Shown: positions 33,944-44,261, numbered from the stretch's first letter. The stretch is 64,000 bases of DNA from Variovorax paradoxus (GCF_000834655.1 NZ_JXQQ01000065.1:55143-119142), one strand, 5' to 3'. A program made the numbers and translations. Notes: a model not told the origin generated them from the sequence alone.

Positions 33944-36568
33944 CTACTTGCCCGGCGCTGTCCAGCGCGCAAGGTACGGCGCGGTCCTGCTCCCCGCGGC
34001 CTTCGCGACCGCCTGCGGCGTGCCGCTCGCCACGATGCGCCCGCCCTCCTCGCCCGCGCCCGGCCCCATGTCGATCACCCAGTCGCAGGCCGAGACCAGC
34101 CGCATCTCGTGCTCGACCACGATGACGGTGTTGCCGGCATCGACCAGGCCGCCCAGCTGCGCCATCAGCTTGTCCACGTCGGACGGGTGCAGGCCGGTCG
34201 TCGGCTCGTCCAGCACGTACAGCGCATCGCCGCGCTGCGAGCGCTGCAGCTCGGTCGCGAGCTTGATGCGCTGCGCTTCCCCGCCCGACAGCTCGGTGGC
34301 CGGCTGCCCGAGCCGCAGGTAGCCCAGGCCGATGGCGGCCAGCAGCCGCAGCGGCCGCTCGATGGCGGCGTCGTCCGCGAAGAAGGCATGCGCCTCTTCC
34401 ACCGTCATGGCCAGCACGTCGGCGATGGTGCGGTCGCGCAGCGTGACCTTCAGCGTCTGCTCGTTGAAGCGCGATCCGTGGCAGGTGGGGCACGGCGCAT
34501 ACACGCTGGGCATGAAGAGCAGCTCGACGCTCACGAAGCCTTCGCCCTCGCAGGTCGGGCACCGGCCCTTGGCCACGTTGAACGAGAACCGGCCGGCATC
34601 GAATCGGCGCGCGCGGGCCGCCTTGGTGTCGGCGAAGCGCTTGCGCACATGGTCGAAAAGGCCCGTGTAGGTGGCCAGGTTGGAGCGCGGCGTACGGCCG
34701 ATGGGTTTCTGGTCCACGCGCACCAGCCTGCGGATGCGCTCCATCCCGCCGGCGATGTGTCCGCCGGTGCGGCCCGCGAGGCTGGGCTCGGCATCGGGTT
34801 CGTCGTCCGGCGGCGGCGCCTCGTGGCCCAGGTGCGCAGCCACCAGTTCGACCAGCGCCTGGCTCACCAGACTGGACTTGCCCGAACCTGAGACGCCGGT
34901 CACCGCCGTCATCACGCCGAGCGGAAACGCCACCGACAGGCCCTCGAGGTTGTTGCGCGTGACGTCTTCCAGCTTCAGCCAGGCGGCCGGCTCCCGCACC
35001 GGCCGCGACGATGCGGTGTCCGGCGCGAACAGATAGCGCGCGGTGTGCGACGCCTTCACGTGGCGCAGCCCCTCGGGCGGGCCGCTGTAGAGCACGAGGC
35101 CGCCCTTCTCGCCCGCATCGGGGCCCACGTCCACCAGCCAGTCGGCGCGGCGCATCAGCTCCAGGTCGTGCTCGACCACGAAGAGCGAATTGCCCGATCG
35201 CTTGAGCGTGTCGAGGGCCACGACCAGCGCCTCGCCGTCCGCCGGGTGCAGCCCGGCCGAAGGCTCGTCGAGCACGTAGACGACGCCGAAGAGGTTCGAG
35301 CGGATCTGCGTCGCCAGGCGCAGGCGCTGCAGTTCGCCCGGCGACAGCGTCGGCGTGCTGCGGTCGAGCGAGAGATAGCCCAGGCCCAGGTCGTTCAGCA
35401 CCGTAACGCGCTCAAGCAGGTCGTGCGCGATGCGCTGCGCGGCGATGCGCTTCTCCACCGATTGATTGGGTGTGCGGCGCACGTCGGGCGCCGCGGCGTG
35501 CGCGCCACCTTTTTCGCGCAGGGCGCCGCGTGTGCCGGCGCCGCCCGGCGACGCGGGCGCCTCCCCCGCCGCCACCGGCCGCAGCACCTGCGCGAACTGC
35601 GCGAGCGGCATGCGCGAGATCTCGCCAATGTCGAGCCCTGCAAAACGCACCGACAAGGCTTCGGGCTTGAGCCGCTTGCCCTTGCAACCCGGGCAATCGC
35701 CGCCCACCATGAAGCGCGCGACGCGGTTCTTCATGAGCGCGCTCTGCGTGGTCGCGAAGGTGTGCAGCACGTACTTGCGCGCGCCCATGAATGTGCCCTG
35801 GTAGCTCGGCTCCATCTTGCTGCGCACCGCCGCGCGCGTCTCCGCGGGCGTGAAGCCGGCGTACACGGGCACCGTGGGCTGCTCCTCGGTGAAGAGGATC
35901 CAGTCGCGCGTCTTCTTCGGCAGGTCGCGCCAGGGCTTGTCGACATCGATGCCCATGGTGACGAGGATGTCGCGCAGGTTCTGGCCGTGCCAGGCCGGCG
36001 GCCACGAGGCGATGGCGCGTTCGCGGATGCTGAGGGTGTCGTCCGGCACCATGGAGCGCTCGGTCACCTCGAAAATGCGGCCGAGGCCGTGGCATGTCGG
36101 GCAGGCGCCCTGCGGCGTGTTGGGCGAGAAGTCTTCCGCATAGAGCATCGGCTGGCGCGGCGGATAGTCGCCGGCCCGCGAATAGAGCATGCGCAAGAGG
36201 CTCGAGAGCGTGGTGACGCTCCCCACCGAGGAGCGCGTGCTCGGGGTGCCGCGCTGCTGCTGCAGCGCCACGGCAGGCGGCAGGCCGTCGATGGCATCCA
36301 CCGCGGGCACGCCCACCTGGTCGATGAGCCGGCGCGCATACGGCGCGACCGATTCGAAATAGCGCCGCTGCGCCTCGGCATACAGCGTGCCGAAGGCCAG
36401 CGACGACTTGCCCGAGCCGGATATCCCGCTGAACACCACCAGCGCGTCGCGCGGGATGTCCACGTCGACGTTGCGCAGGTTGTGTTCGCGTGCGCCGCGC
36501 ACGCGCACGAAACGGTCGATGTCGTGGGCGGGAGCGCTGGTGGGGCTCCCGGCAGGTTTGCGCGCCAT
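33944..36568 (-). CDS. UvrA2-type excinuclease ATPase
   Basis: An 874-residue UvrA paralogue with two ABC ATPase units. Walker A motifs are SGISGSGKSS (about 48-57) and TGVSGSGKSS. ABC signatures are LSPGELQRLRLAT in the first unit and LSGGEAQRIKLAT in the second. Zinc-type cysteine motifs are CPTCHG, CPGCKG and CPTCEG/CPTCHG. It is about 70 residues shorter than housekeeping UvrA, as expected for UvrA2, which lacks the UvrB-binding domain. Known relatives are linked to DNA damage tolerance or drug resistance. The ATG at 36568 has AGGAAG upstream. It is divergent from a glycosidase gene across 128 bp. Confidence 0.88.
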   Translation of the reverse strand: MARKPAGSPTSAPAHDIDRFVRVRGAREHNLRNVDVDIPRDALVVFSGISGSGKSSLAFGTLYAEAQRRYFESVAPYARRLIDQVGVPAVDAIDGLPPAVALQQQRGTPSTRSSVGSVTTLSSLLRMLYSRAGDYPPRQPMLYAEDFSPNTPQGACPTCHGLGRIFEVTERSMVPDDTLSIRERAIASWPPAWHGQNLRDILVTMGIDVDKPWRDLPKKTRDWILFTEEQPTVPVYAGFTPAETRAAVRSKMEPSYQGTFMGARKYVLHTFATTQSALMKNRVARFMVGGDCPGCKGKRLKPEALSVRFAGLDIGEISRMPLAQFAQVLRPVAAGEAPASPGGAGTRGALREKGGAHAAAPDVRRTPNQSVEKRIAAQRIAHDLLERVTVLNDLGLGYLSLDRSTPTLSPGELQRLRLATQIRSNLFGVVYVLDEPSAGLHPADGEALVVALDTLKRSGNSLFVVEHDLELMRRADWLVDVGPDAGEKGGLVLYSGPPEGLRHVKASHTARYLFAPDTASSRPVREPAAWLKLEDVTRNNLEGLSVAFPLGVMTAVTGVSGSGKSSLVSQALVELVAAHLGHEAPPPDDEPDAEPSLAGRTGGHIAGGMERIRRLVRVDQKPIGRTPRSNLATYTGLFDHVRKRFADTKAARARRFDAGRFSFNVAKGRCPTCEGEGFVSVELLFMPSVYAPCPTCHGSRFNEQTLKVTLRDRTIADVLAMTVEEAHAFFADDAAIERPLRLLAAIGLGYLRLGQPATELSGGEAQRIKLATELQRSQRGDALYVLDEPTTGLHPSDVDKLMAQLGGLVDAGNTVIVVEHEMRLVSACDWVIDMGPGAGEEGGRIVASGTPQAVAKAAGSRTAPYLARWTAPGK

Positions 36569-36696
36569 GGTTTCTTCTTCCTGTCTTCTGCTGTGCGAAC
36601 GTCTGGAGCCTGCAGCGTACGACGAGGCCAAGCCGTGAGCACCGGGCCACCCCGGACGTCGGACTGCCGCGCGCGGCATCCCCTACGATTCACGCA

Positions 36697-37884
36697 ATGA
36701 CGACGATGCCCGATTCCGATTCGCTCGCGCTGCTCGACGCCTGCTCTCAGGCCTCGCTGGCGCTCCTGGAAAGCAACCTCACACCGCACGGCATCCTGGC
36801 CGCCAGCCGCACCGAGGCGGCCGTGGCGCGGCGCTACACGCGCATCTTCGGGCGCGATGCGGCGATCTGCGTGATGGCCATGTGCGGCAGCGGCGTGCCC
36901 GCGCTAGAGCAAGGCGCGGTCGCGAGCCTCGATGCGCTCGCGGAACAGCAGGCGGCCAACGGCCAGATTCCCAAGTACGTGGATCCCGAGGGCCAGGATG
37001 CGGACTTCTGGTACCTGGGCTGCATCGACGCCACGCTGTGGTGGCTGATCGCGGTGGACCACGTGCGCCGCCACGGCAAGGTCGGCCCATCGCATTGGGA
37101 AGACGGCGTGGCCCGCGCGATCGGCTGGCTTCTTGCGCAGGAGCACCAGCACTTCCGGCTGCTGCAGCAGAACGAAGCGAGCGACTGGGCCGACATCATG
37201 CCGCGCTCGGGCTACGTGCTCTACAGCAATGCGCTCTGGTACGACGTCAAGCGCCGCTTCGCGCTCGACCACATCGAGGAGACGCAGCACCACTTCAACC
37301 ACATGTTCAACCCGTTCCAGCGCGACCTGCCCGAGTACCACCGGGCGCGGCTGCTGCGGCACTACGCGCGACGCGGGCGGCGCGACCCGGGCCTGTACCT
37401 GAGCTTCGTCAATTTCGCGGTCGTCGGCGACGAGGGCGACGTGTTCGGCAACGTGCTGGCGATACAGGCCGGGCTGGTAGACCCGGCGATGGCGGGCCGC
37501 ATCGTCGACACCGTGGCCGCGGCGCGCGCGAGCGATCCGCATCCGGTGCGGGTGGTGCTGCATCCGCTGTCGCGCCAGCACGAACTGTGGCGGCCCTACA
37601 TGGGGCGCCACCAGCAGAACGACGTGCACCAGTACCACAACGGCGGCATCTGGCCCTTCGTCGGCGGCTTCTGGGTGATGGCGCTGGCCCGGCTCGGGCA
37701 GGACGCCCTCGGCTGGGCCGAACTCGCACGGCTCGCGCGCGTGAACGCGCTCGACGACTGGCGCTTCACCGAGTGGTTCCACGGCAAGACGCTGGTGCCG
37801 ATGGGCATGGCCGGCCAGAGCTGGAATGCGGCGACCTTCCTGCTCGCCCGCCGCGCGCTGGAAGGCCGCACGGACGCGTGGTGA
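36697..37884 (+). CDS. Glycogen-debranching-like glycoside hydrolase
   Basis: A 395-residue protein with the look of an (alpha/alpha)6-barrel glycosidase (amylo-alpha-1,6-glucosidase or GH100-like). Informative motifs are RYTRIFGRDAAICVMAM, GQIPKYVD, EASDWADIMPRSGYVLYSNALWY, QYHNGGIWPFVGGFWV and GQSWNAATFLLA. The RDAA and DWAD acids are likely active-site residues. It is predicted to be cytoplasmic, without signal peptide. Its position next to the trehalose/glucan and stress block suggests an alpha-glucan or sucrose-like substrate, but this is not certain. The ATG at 36697 has CCCCTACGAT 15 bp upstream, a possible -10. It ends one base from the convergent deacylase gene. Confidence 0.75.
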   Translation: MTTMPDSDSLALLDACSQASLALLESNLTPHGILAASRTEAAVARRYTRIFGRDAAICVMAMCGSGVPALEQGAVASLDALAEQQAANGQIPKYVDPEGQDADFWYLGCIDATLWWLIAVDHVRRHGKVGPSHWEDGVARAIGWLLAQEHQHFRLLQQNEASDWADIMPRSGYVLYSNALWYDVKRRFALDHIEETQHHFNHMFNPFQRDLPEYHRARLLRHYARRGRRDPGLYLSFVNFAVVGDEGDVFGNVLAIQAGLVDPAMAGRIVDTVAAARASDPHPVRVVLHPLSRQHELWRPYMGRHQQNDVHQYHNGGIWPFVGGFWVMALARLGQDALGWAELARLARVNALDDWRFTEWFHGKTLVPMGMAGQSWNAATFLLARRALEGRTDAW

Positions 37885-37885
37885 C

Positions 37886-39349
37886 TCAGGCCTTCGCCGC
37901 TTCGATCTCGCGCGCCAATACCCGCCCGGGCCGCGCGCCCGTCGGACCGCCCTGCCACACGACCTGGCCGTTGACGATCACCGCCTCGATGCCGCGGGCC
38001 GGCGCCATCGGCGATTCGTAGGTGGCGGCTTCGTCCACCGTGTCGGCATCGAAGAGGGCCAGGTCGGCGTAGGCGCCCTCTTTCAGCACGCCGCGATCCT
38101 TCAGGCCGAAGTTCTTCGCGGTGAGGCCGGTCATCTTGTAGATCGCCGTCTCCAGCGGAAACAGCCCGAGCAGGCGGCCGTAGTGGCCCAGCACGCGCGG
38201 AAAGCTGCCCCACAGCCGCGGGTGCGGCGAAGCGTCGTGCGGCAGGCCGTCGGAGCCGATCATGGTCTGGTCGAACTTCAGGATGCGCTGCACGTCGGCC
38301 TCGTCCAGCCGGAAGTAGATGCCGCCCGCCGGGCTGAGCTGGCGGATCGCCTCGTCCTGGCCCACCCCCAGCTTTTTCGCGATGACGTCAAGGTCTTGTC
38401 CCGCGTATTCGGGCATGGGCTTGGACCAGCTCACGATCACGCGGGAGGAGCTCGCGGCGCGGTCGGAAGAGAGGATGGTCGAGCCGGCCGTGTACGGGTA
38501 GCAGTCCAGGCAGATGGGCTGCGTGGCCATGTTCTTCTCGATGAACGAAAGCGCCTCCTGCGAGCGGCCGTGGTTCTCGGGCCCGACCACCTTCATGTGC
38601 GATATCACCACCTGCACGCCCACCTCGCGGCCGACGTGGAAGGTTTCCTCGAGCGAGTCGATCACGCGGTCGGCTTCGTTGCGCATGTGGGTGCAGTAGA
38701 CACCGCCGAAGTCCTTCAGCGGGCGGCAGGTCTCGATGACTTCCTCGGTCGGCGCGGCGACTGCGGGCTCGTAGTAGAGGCCGGTGGAAACGCCGATGGC
38801 GCCGGCTTCCAGCGCCTCCTGCACCAGCGCGCGCATGCGGCCGATCTGCTCGTCGGTGGCCGGCAGCCCCAGGTCGTCCAGCGTCGCGACGCGCAAGGTG
38901 GTGTGCCCCACGAGCAGCGCGCAGTTGGTGGCCGCGGGCTTGGCGCGCAGCTCGGCGATGTACGAGGCGAACGTGGGAAACGAGAACCAGCCGCCCTCCT
39001 CGTCCAGCAGGTTCAGCGGCGGCGTGACCGGCTGCGTGATGCCGCCCGGCATCGGCGCGAGCGAGATGCCGCAGTTGCCGGCGATCACCGTGGTGATGCC
39101 CTGGCTGACCTTGGGCGCCATGTCGGGGTTCGACAGCATGAGGCGGTCGTCGTGCGTGTGCGCGTCGATGAAGCCGGGTGCCGCGATGCGCCCTGCCCGG
39201 TCGATTTCCACCTCGCCCTGCGCGGCGGAGAGATCGCCGATGCGCGCGATGCGGTCGCCGCGGATGCCGATGTCGCCCGTGAAGCGAGGCGCGCCGGTGC
39301 CGTCGACGATGCTGGCGTTGCGGATGAGAAGGTCGAATTTTTCCTGCAT
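37886..39349 (-). CDS. N-acyl-D-amino-acid deacylase
   Basis: A 487-residue amidohydrolase-superfamily enzyme that hydrolyses N-acyl-D-amino acids. Metal and catalytic residues are visible in GFIDAHTHDD (His64, His66), AGNCGIS (Cys93, a bridging ligand in this family), YCTHMRNE, VVISHMK and MIGSDGLPHD (catalytic Asp). Cytoplasmic, no signal peptide, normal length. It is the last gene of a three-gene operon with a DSD1-like enzyme and a Bug receptor. A route is suggested: uptake or scavenging of acylated D-amino acids, deacylation, then PLP-dependent breakdown of the freed D-amino acid. Confidence 0.92.
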   Translation of the reverse strand: MQEKFDLLIRNASIVDGTGAPRFTGDIGIRGDRIARIGDLSAAQGEVEIDRAGRIAAPGFIDAHTHDDRLMLSNPDMAPKVSQGITTVIAGNCGISLAPMPGGITQPVTPPLNLLDEEGGWFSFPTFASYIAELRAKPAATNCALLVGHTTLRVATLDDLGLPATDEQIGRMRALVQEALEAGAIGVSTGLYYEPAVAAPTEEVIETCRPLKDFGGVYCTHMRNEADRVIDSLEETFHVGREVGVQVVISHMKVVGPENHGRSQEALSFIEKNMATQPICLDCYPYTAGSTILSSDRAASSSRVIVSWSKPMPEYAGQDLDVIAKKLGVGQDEAIRQLSPAGGIYFRLDEADVQRILKFDQTMIGSDGLPHDASPHPRLWGSFPRVLGHYGRLLGLFPLETAIYKMTGLTAKNFGLKDRGVLKEGAYADLALFDADTVDEAATYESPMAPARGIEAVIVNGQVVWQGGPTGARPGRVLAREIEAAKA

Positions 39350-39385
39350 CGAATGAGTACCTTGAATGCCTTGGATAGAAGAGAG

Positions 39386-40504
39386 TTAAAGCAGCGCGCC
39401 GCGCGCGGCGATCGGCCACAGGGTCTCCACCCGCCCGCCGCGCACGCAGACCAGTTCGTCGTAGAGGTTGACCGTCGGGTCGCAGTGGCCGGGCACCAGC
39501 ATCAGCGCATCGCCCAGGGCCAGCGCCGCGGCGTCGGTCGTGGCCAGCACGCCGTGCTCGTCGGCGGCCTTCACGTAGCGAAGCTCGGGGCGCTGCCAGA
39601 CGGTCGGCATGCCCGAATCGACGCTGGAGGCCTTCAGGCCCGCGTCCACCACGGCGCGCTCGGCCGTCGCGCGGCTCAGGACGGTCGTGCGCACGAAGAG
39701 CGCGTGCTCGAACGCGACATCGCCCTCGCCGCGCCGGTTGTCGCCGTAGTCGCGGTCCATGAAGACGTAGGAGCCCGCCTGGATCTCGTTGAACACGCCT
39801 GAGTCGCGCTCGTGCGGGAAGCTGCCGGTGCCCGCGCCGGTCACGCGCTCGACTGCGACGCCGCAGGCCTCGATGGCGGCGCGGGTTGTGCGTGCGGCCT
39901 CCACGGCGCCGGCGATGGCCGCGGCACGCTCCTCGGGTGCGCGAAGGTGCTGCGCCGGCCCGTGGTAGCAGTGCAGGCCCATGAAGCGCAGTTGCGGCGC
40001 GCCGTCCGCGACCTGCAGCGCGAGCCGCACCGCCTCTTCGCCCGGCGCCACGCCGCAGCGGTTGGCGCCGACGTTGACTTCGACGTACACATCCAGCGTC
40101 ACGCCCTCGGCCTCTGCGACGGCGCTCAGCGCTTCGACCTGCCGGGGGTGATCGACCAGCACGCCCATGCGCGCCTTGCGGGCGAGCGATGCAAGGTGGC
40201 GCAGCTTGGTCTCGCCCATCACCTGGTTGGTGACCAGCACGTCGGCGATGCCGGCTTCCACGAACACCGCGGCTTCGCTCACCTTCTGGCAGCAGATGCC
40301 GGCCGCGCCCAGTGCGACCTGGCGCCGCGCGATCTCGGGCGTCTTGTGGCACTTGGCATGCGCGCGCAGGCGCACGCCGCTGCCGCGCAGCGCCTCGGCC
40401 ATGCGCGCGAGGTTGCGCTCGAACGCGTCGAGGTCCAGTACGAGCGCGGGGGTGTCGATGGCGCCGACGGGGTCGCCGGGCCTTGCGGCTTTCCAGGGGG
40501 TCAT
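39386..40504 (-). CDS. DSD1-family PLP enzyme (D-serine dehydratase/D-threonine aldolase-like)
   Basis: A 372-residue fold-type III PLP enzyme of the alanine-racemase-like DSD1 group. The N-terminal motif DTPALVLDLDAFERN is typical. The PLP-binding Lys is in RAHAKCHK (Lys51). The metal-binding C-terminal motif PGHCDPTVNLYDE carries the His and Cys that hold zinc in D-serine dehydratase. It probably converts D-serine to pyruvate and ammonia or cleaves a D-3-hydroxy amino acid. It lies 36 bp from the deacylase and 40 bp after the Bug receptor gene on the same strand. The ATG at 40504 is used; longer readings upstream run through the receptor gene in another frame. Confidence 0.88.
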   Translation of the reverse strand: MTPWKAARPGDPVGAIDTPALVLDLDAFERNLARMAEALRGSGVRLRAHAKCHKTPEIARRQVALGAAGICCQKVSEAAVFVEAGIADVLVTNQVMGETKLRHLASLARKARMGVLVDHPRQVEALSAVAEAEGVTLDVYVEVNVGANRCGVAPGEEAVRLALQVADGAPQLRFMGLHCYHGPAQHLRAPEERAAAIAGAVEAARTTRAAIEACGVAVERVTGAGTGSFPHERDSGVFNEIQAGSYVFMDRDYGDNRRGEGDVAFEHALFVRTTVLSRATAERAVVDAGLKASSVDSGMPTVWQRPELRYVKAADEHGVLATTDAAALALGDALMLVPGHCDPTVNLYDELVCVRGGRVETLWPIAARGALL

Positions 40505-40544
40505 GGTGCGTTGGCCTTCAGTCGCTTCAACCGATTCGGTCGAC

Positions 40545-41516
40545 TCAATCGATCTTGGCGCCCGAGTCCTTGATGATCTTTGCCCACTTGACCGTCTCGC
40601 GCCGCGAGAGCTCCAGGAACTGGTCTGCCGTCGCGAAATCGGTCTCTGCCCCCAGCAGGCGGAAGCGCTCGCGCAGCCCGGGGTTGGCCAGCGCGGTGCG
40701 GATCTCGGCATTGAGCTTGGCCACCACTTCCTTGGGCATGCGCGCCGGCCCGATGATCCCGCCCCAGGCCTCCACCTCGAAGCCCGGCACACCGGCCTCG
40801 GCGATGGTGGGAACGTCCGGGTAGGTGGCCGAGCGCTGGCGCGACGAGATGCCCAGCGCCCTCACCTTGCCCGACTGCGCGAGCGGGCCCGAGACGGGCG
40901 TGTTGACCATCATCAGCTGCACGCCGCCGCCGATGAGGTCGGTCACCGCCGCCGTCGCGGCCTTGTAGGGCACGTGCAGCATGTTGGTGCCGGTCATCGA
41001 CTTGAAGAGCTCCACGCCCAGGTGCGCCGTGGTGCCGTTGCCATCGGACGCGAAGGCCAGCTTGCCGGGGTTCTTCTTGGCGTAGGCGACGAGCTCCGTC
41101 ACGTTCTTCACCGGCAGGTCGTTGTTGACGATCATCAGGTTCGACAGGCGCAGCGTGTTGGCCACCAGCGTCAGGTCTTTCTCGACGTCGTACGGCACGT
41201 TGGGCAAGAGCGACCGGTTGGTGGCCAGCGAGACGATGTTGCCGTAGGCCAGCGTGTAGCCGTCGGGCGCGGCATGCACCAGGTCCATGGTGCCGATCGT
41301 GTAGGAGCCGCCGGGCTTGTTGTCGATCACGATGGGCACGCCCATCTGCTGCGACAGCTGCGCCCCGAGGGCGCGCATCAACGAATCGGGTGCGCCGCCC
41401 GGCGCCGAGGGCACGATCAGGCGGATCGCCTTGTCGGGATAGGCCGCCAGCGCCGGCAGCGAGACCACCGCCATCGCGGCGACGAAAAGAGCACACAGCA
41501 AGGCACGTGGACGCAT
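40545..41516 (-). CDS. Bug-family (TctC) solute-binding protein
   Basis: A 323-residue periplasmic receptor of the tripartite tricarboxylate transporter/Bug family. A signal peptide (about 1-24, ending SLPALA) is followed by the classic AYPDKAIRLIVPSAPGG motif, then GNGTTAHLGVELFKSMTG and VPYKAATAAVTDLIGG. No TctA/TctB permease genes are nearby, which is common for the many orphan Bug proteins of Burkholderiales. As first gene of the operon it probably binds the compound that the deacylase or DSD1 enzyme acts on. It is divergent from a LysR regulator, with an operator-like palindrome between them. Confidence 0.93.
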   Translation of the reverse strand: MRPRALLCALFVAAMAVVSLPALAAYPDKAIRLIVPSAPGGAPDSLMRALGAQLSQQMGVPIVIDNKPGGSYTIGTMDLVHAAPDGYTLAYGNIVSLATNRSLLPNVPYDVEKDLTLVANTLRLSNLMIVNNDLPVKNVTELVAYAKKNPGKLAFASDGNGTTAHLGVELFKSMTGTNMLHVPYKAATAAVTDLIGGGVQLMMVNTPVSGPLAQSGKVRALGISSRQRSATYPDVPTIAEAGVPGFEVEAWGGIIGPARMPKEVVAKLNAEIRTALANPGLRERFRLLGAETDFATADQFLELSRRETVKWAKIIKDSGAKID

Positions 41517-41600
41517 GGCAGAGAACTCCGGCAGTGAAGGATCGGTGTGCCGATGATCAGTTCGCGAGCGCCGGTGGACAAGCCACGTTTTCTGGGATTA

Positions 41601-41619
41601 GCATGAGCTTTCCTCATGC
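41601..41619. promoter_or_regulatory. LysR-type operator (T-N11-A palindrome)
   Basis: A perfect 7-bp inverted repeat, GCATGAG-ctttc-CTCATGC, in the divergent spacer between the Bug operon (start 41516) and the LysR gene (start 41682). It contains T-N11-A with dyad symmetry (TGAG-N5-CTCA), the hallmark of a LysR activator site. Its position, 85 bp from the operon start and 63 bp from the regulator start, fits joint control and autoregulation. Confidence 0.75.
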
Positions 41620-41681
41620 ACGGTGGCGGTGCGCTCAGGGTTACCACCAGAGCGGGCATGCACCAGACTTGTTCTTTTCTC

Positions 41682-42578
41682 ATGAACCAGCACGTTCGCG
41701 CCCCTTCGACGATGTCTTTGATGTGCCTGGAGGCGAGCGCGCGGCTGCGCTCCTTCACCGCGGCCGCACAGGAGCTGCGCCTCACGCAGGGCGCGGTGAG
41801 CCGGCAGGTGCAGACGCTGGAAGACCGGCTCGGCGTGAAGCTCTTCACGCGCCGTCGCGAAGCCCTCGCACTGACCGACGCGGGCCGCTATTACCTCGGC
41901 GAAGTCGCACCGCTGCTGCAGCGGCTGGAGCGCGCCACGGCCAACGTGATGGCGCTCAAGGGCCGCGGCGGCGAATTGACCTTGTCGTGCGGCGCCTCGG
42001 TCGGCAGCTACTGGCTGATTCCGCGCCTGCCGGGGTTCACGCGCGACCACGGCGAGATCACGCTGAACCTGGGCACGCGCGTGGGGCCGGTGGATTTCAG
42101 CGCGACGCCGGTCGATGCATCGCTCGAATTCGGCGACGGCAAGCGCCCGGGCCTGCACAGCGAGTTCGTGCTGCCGCTGGACCTGTCGCCCTACGCCGCG
42201 CCCGCCTGGATCGCCGCACACGGCAAGACGGTCGATGCGAACACGCCGCGCTCGGCGCTGATCCACCACCAGACACTGCCCGGCGCGTGGGACGAGTGGT
42301 TCGCCCGCGAAGGCATCGTGGCCGAAGCGGGCCGCGAAGGACCGCGCTACGACATCATGTCGATGGCGCTCAACGCGTCATTGGCCGGCATGGGCGTGGC
42401 GCTGCTGCCGCCCTACATGAGCGACGAGTCGGTGGCCTCGGGGCGGCTGCGCCGGCTGTCGCGGCGCAAGTGGCGCTATGCCAAGGGCTATCACCTCGTG
42501 TACCCGGAAGAGTCGGCGCAGATGCAGTCGCTGCAGGTGTTCAGGCAATGGCTGCTGGCGCAGGCGAACGAGGGCTGA
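41682..42578 (+). CDS. LysR-family transcriptional regulator
   Basis: A 298-residue LysR regulator. The N-terminal winged helix (about 8-68) reads EASARLRSFTAAAQELRLTQGAVSRQVQTLEDRLG. The effector domain shows LSCGASVGSYWLIPRLPGF and GMGVALLPPYM, close to the GcvA/DsdC-like subgroup. I start at ATG 41682; an ATG at 41616 lies inside the operator and would add non-conserved residues, and no start has a strong ribosome binding site. It most likely controls the divergent D-amino-acid operon, sensing a D-amino acid or N-acyl derivative. That ligand is inferred. Confidence 0.9.
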   Translation: MNQHVRAPSTMSLMCLEASARLRSFTAAAQELRLTQGAVSRQVQTLEDRLGVKLFTRRREALALTDAGRYYLGEVAPLLQRLERATANVMALKGRGGELTLSCGASVGSYWLIPRLPGFTRDHGEITLNLGTRVGPVDFSATPVDASLEFGDGKRPGLHSEFVLPLDLSPYAAPAWIAAHGKTVDANTPRSALIHHQTLPGAWDEWFAREGIVAEAGREGPRYDIMSMALNASLAGMGVALLPPYMSDESVASGRLRRLSRRKWRYAKGYHLVYPEESAQMQSLQVFRQWLLAQANEG

Positions 42579-42602
42579 CAAGGGCGTCCTACGTGATACA
42601 GC

Positions 42603-42641
42603 TTGCATTTTGAAACAATCGAGTAATACTATTGTTTCAAA
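42603..42641 (+). promoter_or_regulatory. AT-rich promoter overlaid by an 11-bp palindrome
   Basis: A promoter TTGCAT (42603-42608), 18 bp, TACTAT (42627-42632) is covered by a perfect inverted repeat TTTGAAACAAT (42609-42619) and ATTGTTTCAAA (42631-42641). The predicted transcript start is within a few bases of the ATG at 42644, which has no ribosome binding site, so the mRNA may be leaderless. An operator across the core promoter suggests repression by an unknown dimeric regulator. Confidence 0.6.
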
Positions 42642-42643
42642 TC

Positions 42644-42880
42644 ATGAACTACTCACACATCAGAGCCAGGTACAACGTGCCCGCCAGGCGAGGTGCACGC
42701 GTCGAGTTCAAGGGACAGTTGGGGACCGTGACCTCGACCAGTTCCGCTGCCGTGAGGGTCCGGATGGACGGGATGACGCGCTCCCTGCCGTTCGAGCCTG
42801 ACGAGCTTCATTGGCTGGACGTGGAGGCCTTCGTGCGCCTCGACATCCCCGCCAGCGGACCGGATCGACTGCCGCGCTGA
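42644..42880 (+). CDS. Small KOW/SH3-like protein
   Basis: A 78-residue basic protein. The core YNVPARRGARVEFKGQLGTVTSTSSAAVRVRMDG looks like a small KOW/SH3-type beta barrel, similar to short proteins of phages and integrated elements that I recognise only by pattern. The tail is acidic (FEPDELHWLDVEAF). No catalytic residues are evident. The ATG at 42644 follows the palindromic promoter directly with no ribosome binding site; a TTG at 42632 is in frame but lies inside the palindrome. The AT-rich upstream DNA differs from its surroundings and hints at acquisition. It ends 4 bp from the convergent hom gene. Confidence 0.6.
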   Translation: MNYSHIRARYNVPARRGARVEFKGQLGTVTSTSSAAVRVRMDGMTRSLPFEPDELHWLDVEAFVRLDIPASGPDRLPR

Positions 42881-42884
42881 GACC

Positions 42885-44246
<1,362 letters not shown>

Positions 44247-44261
44247 GAGGCTTCTCCGAAC

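Noticed and set aside
41616..41681. An earlier ATG start for the LysR regulator
   Set aside because: It lies inside the palindromic operator and adds residues outside the conserved helix-turn-helix region.
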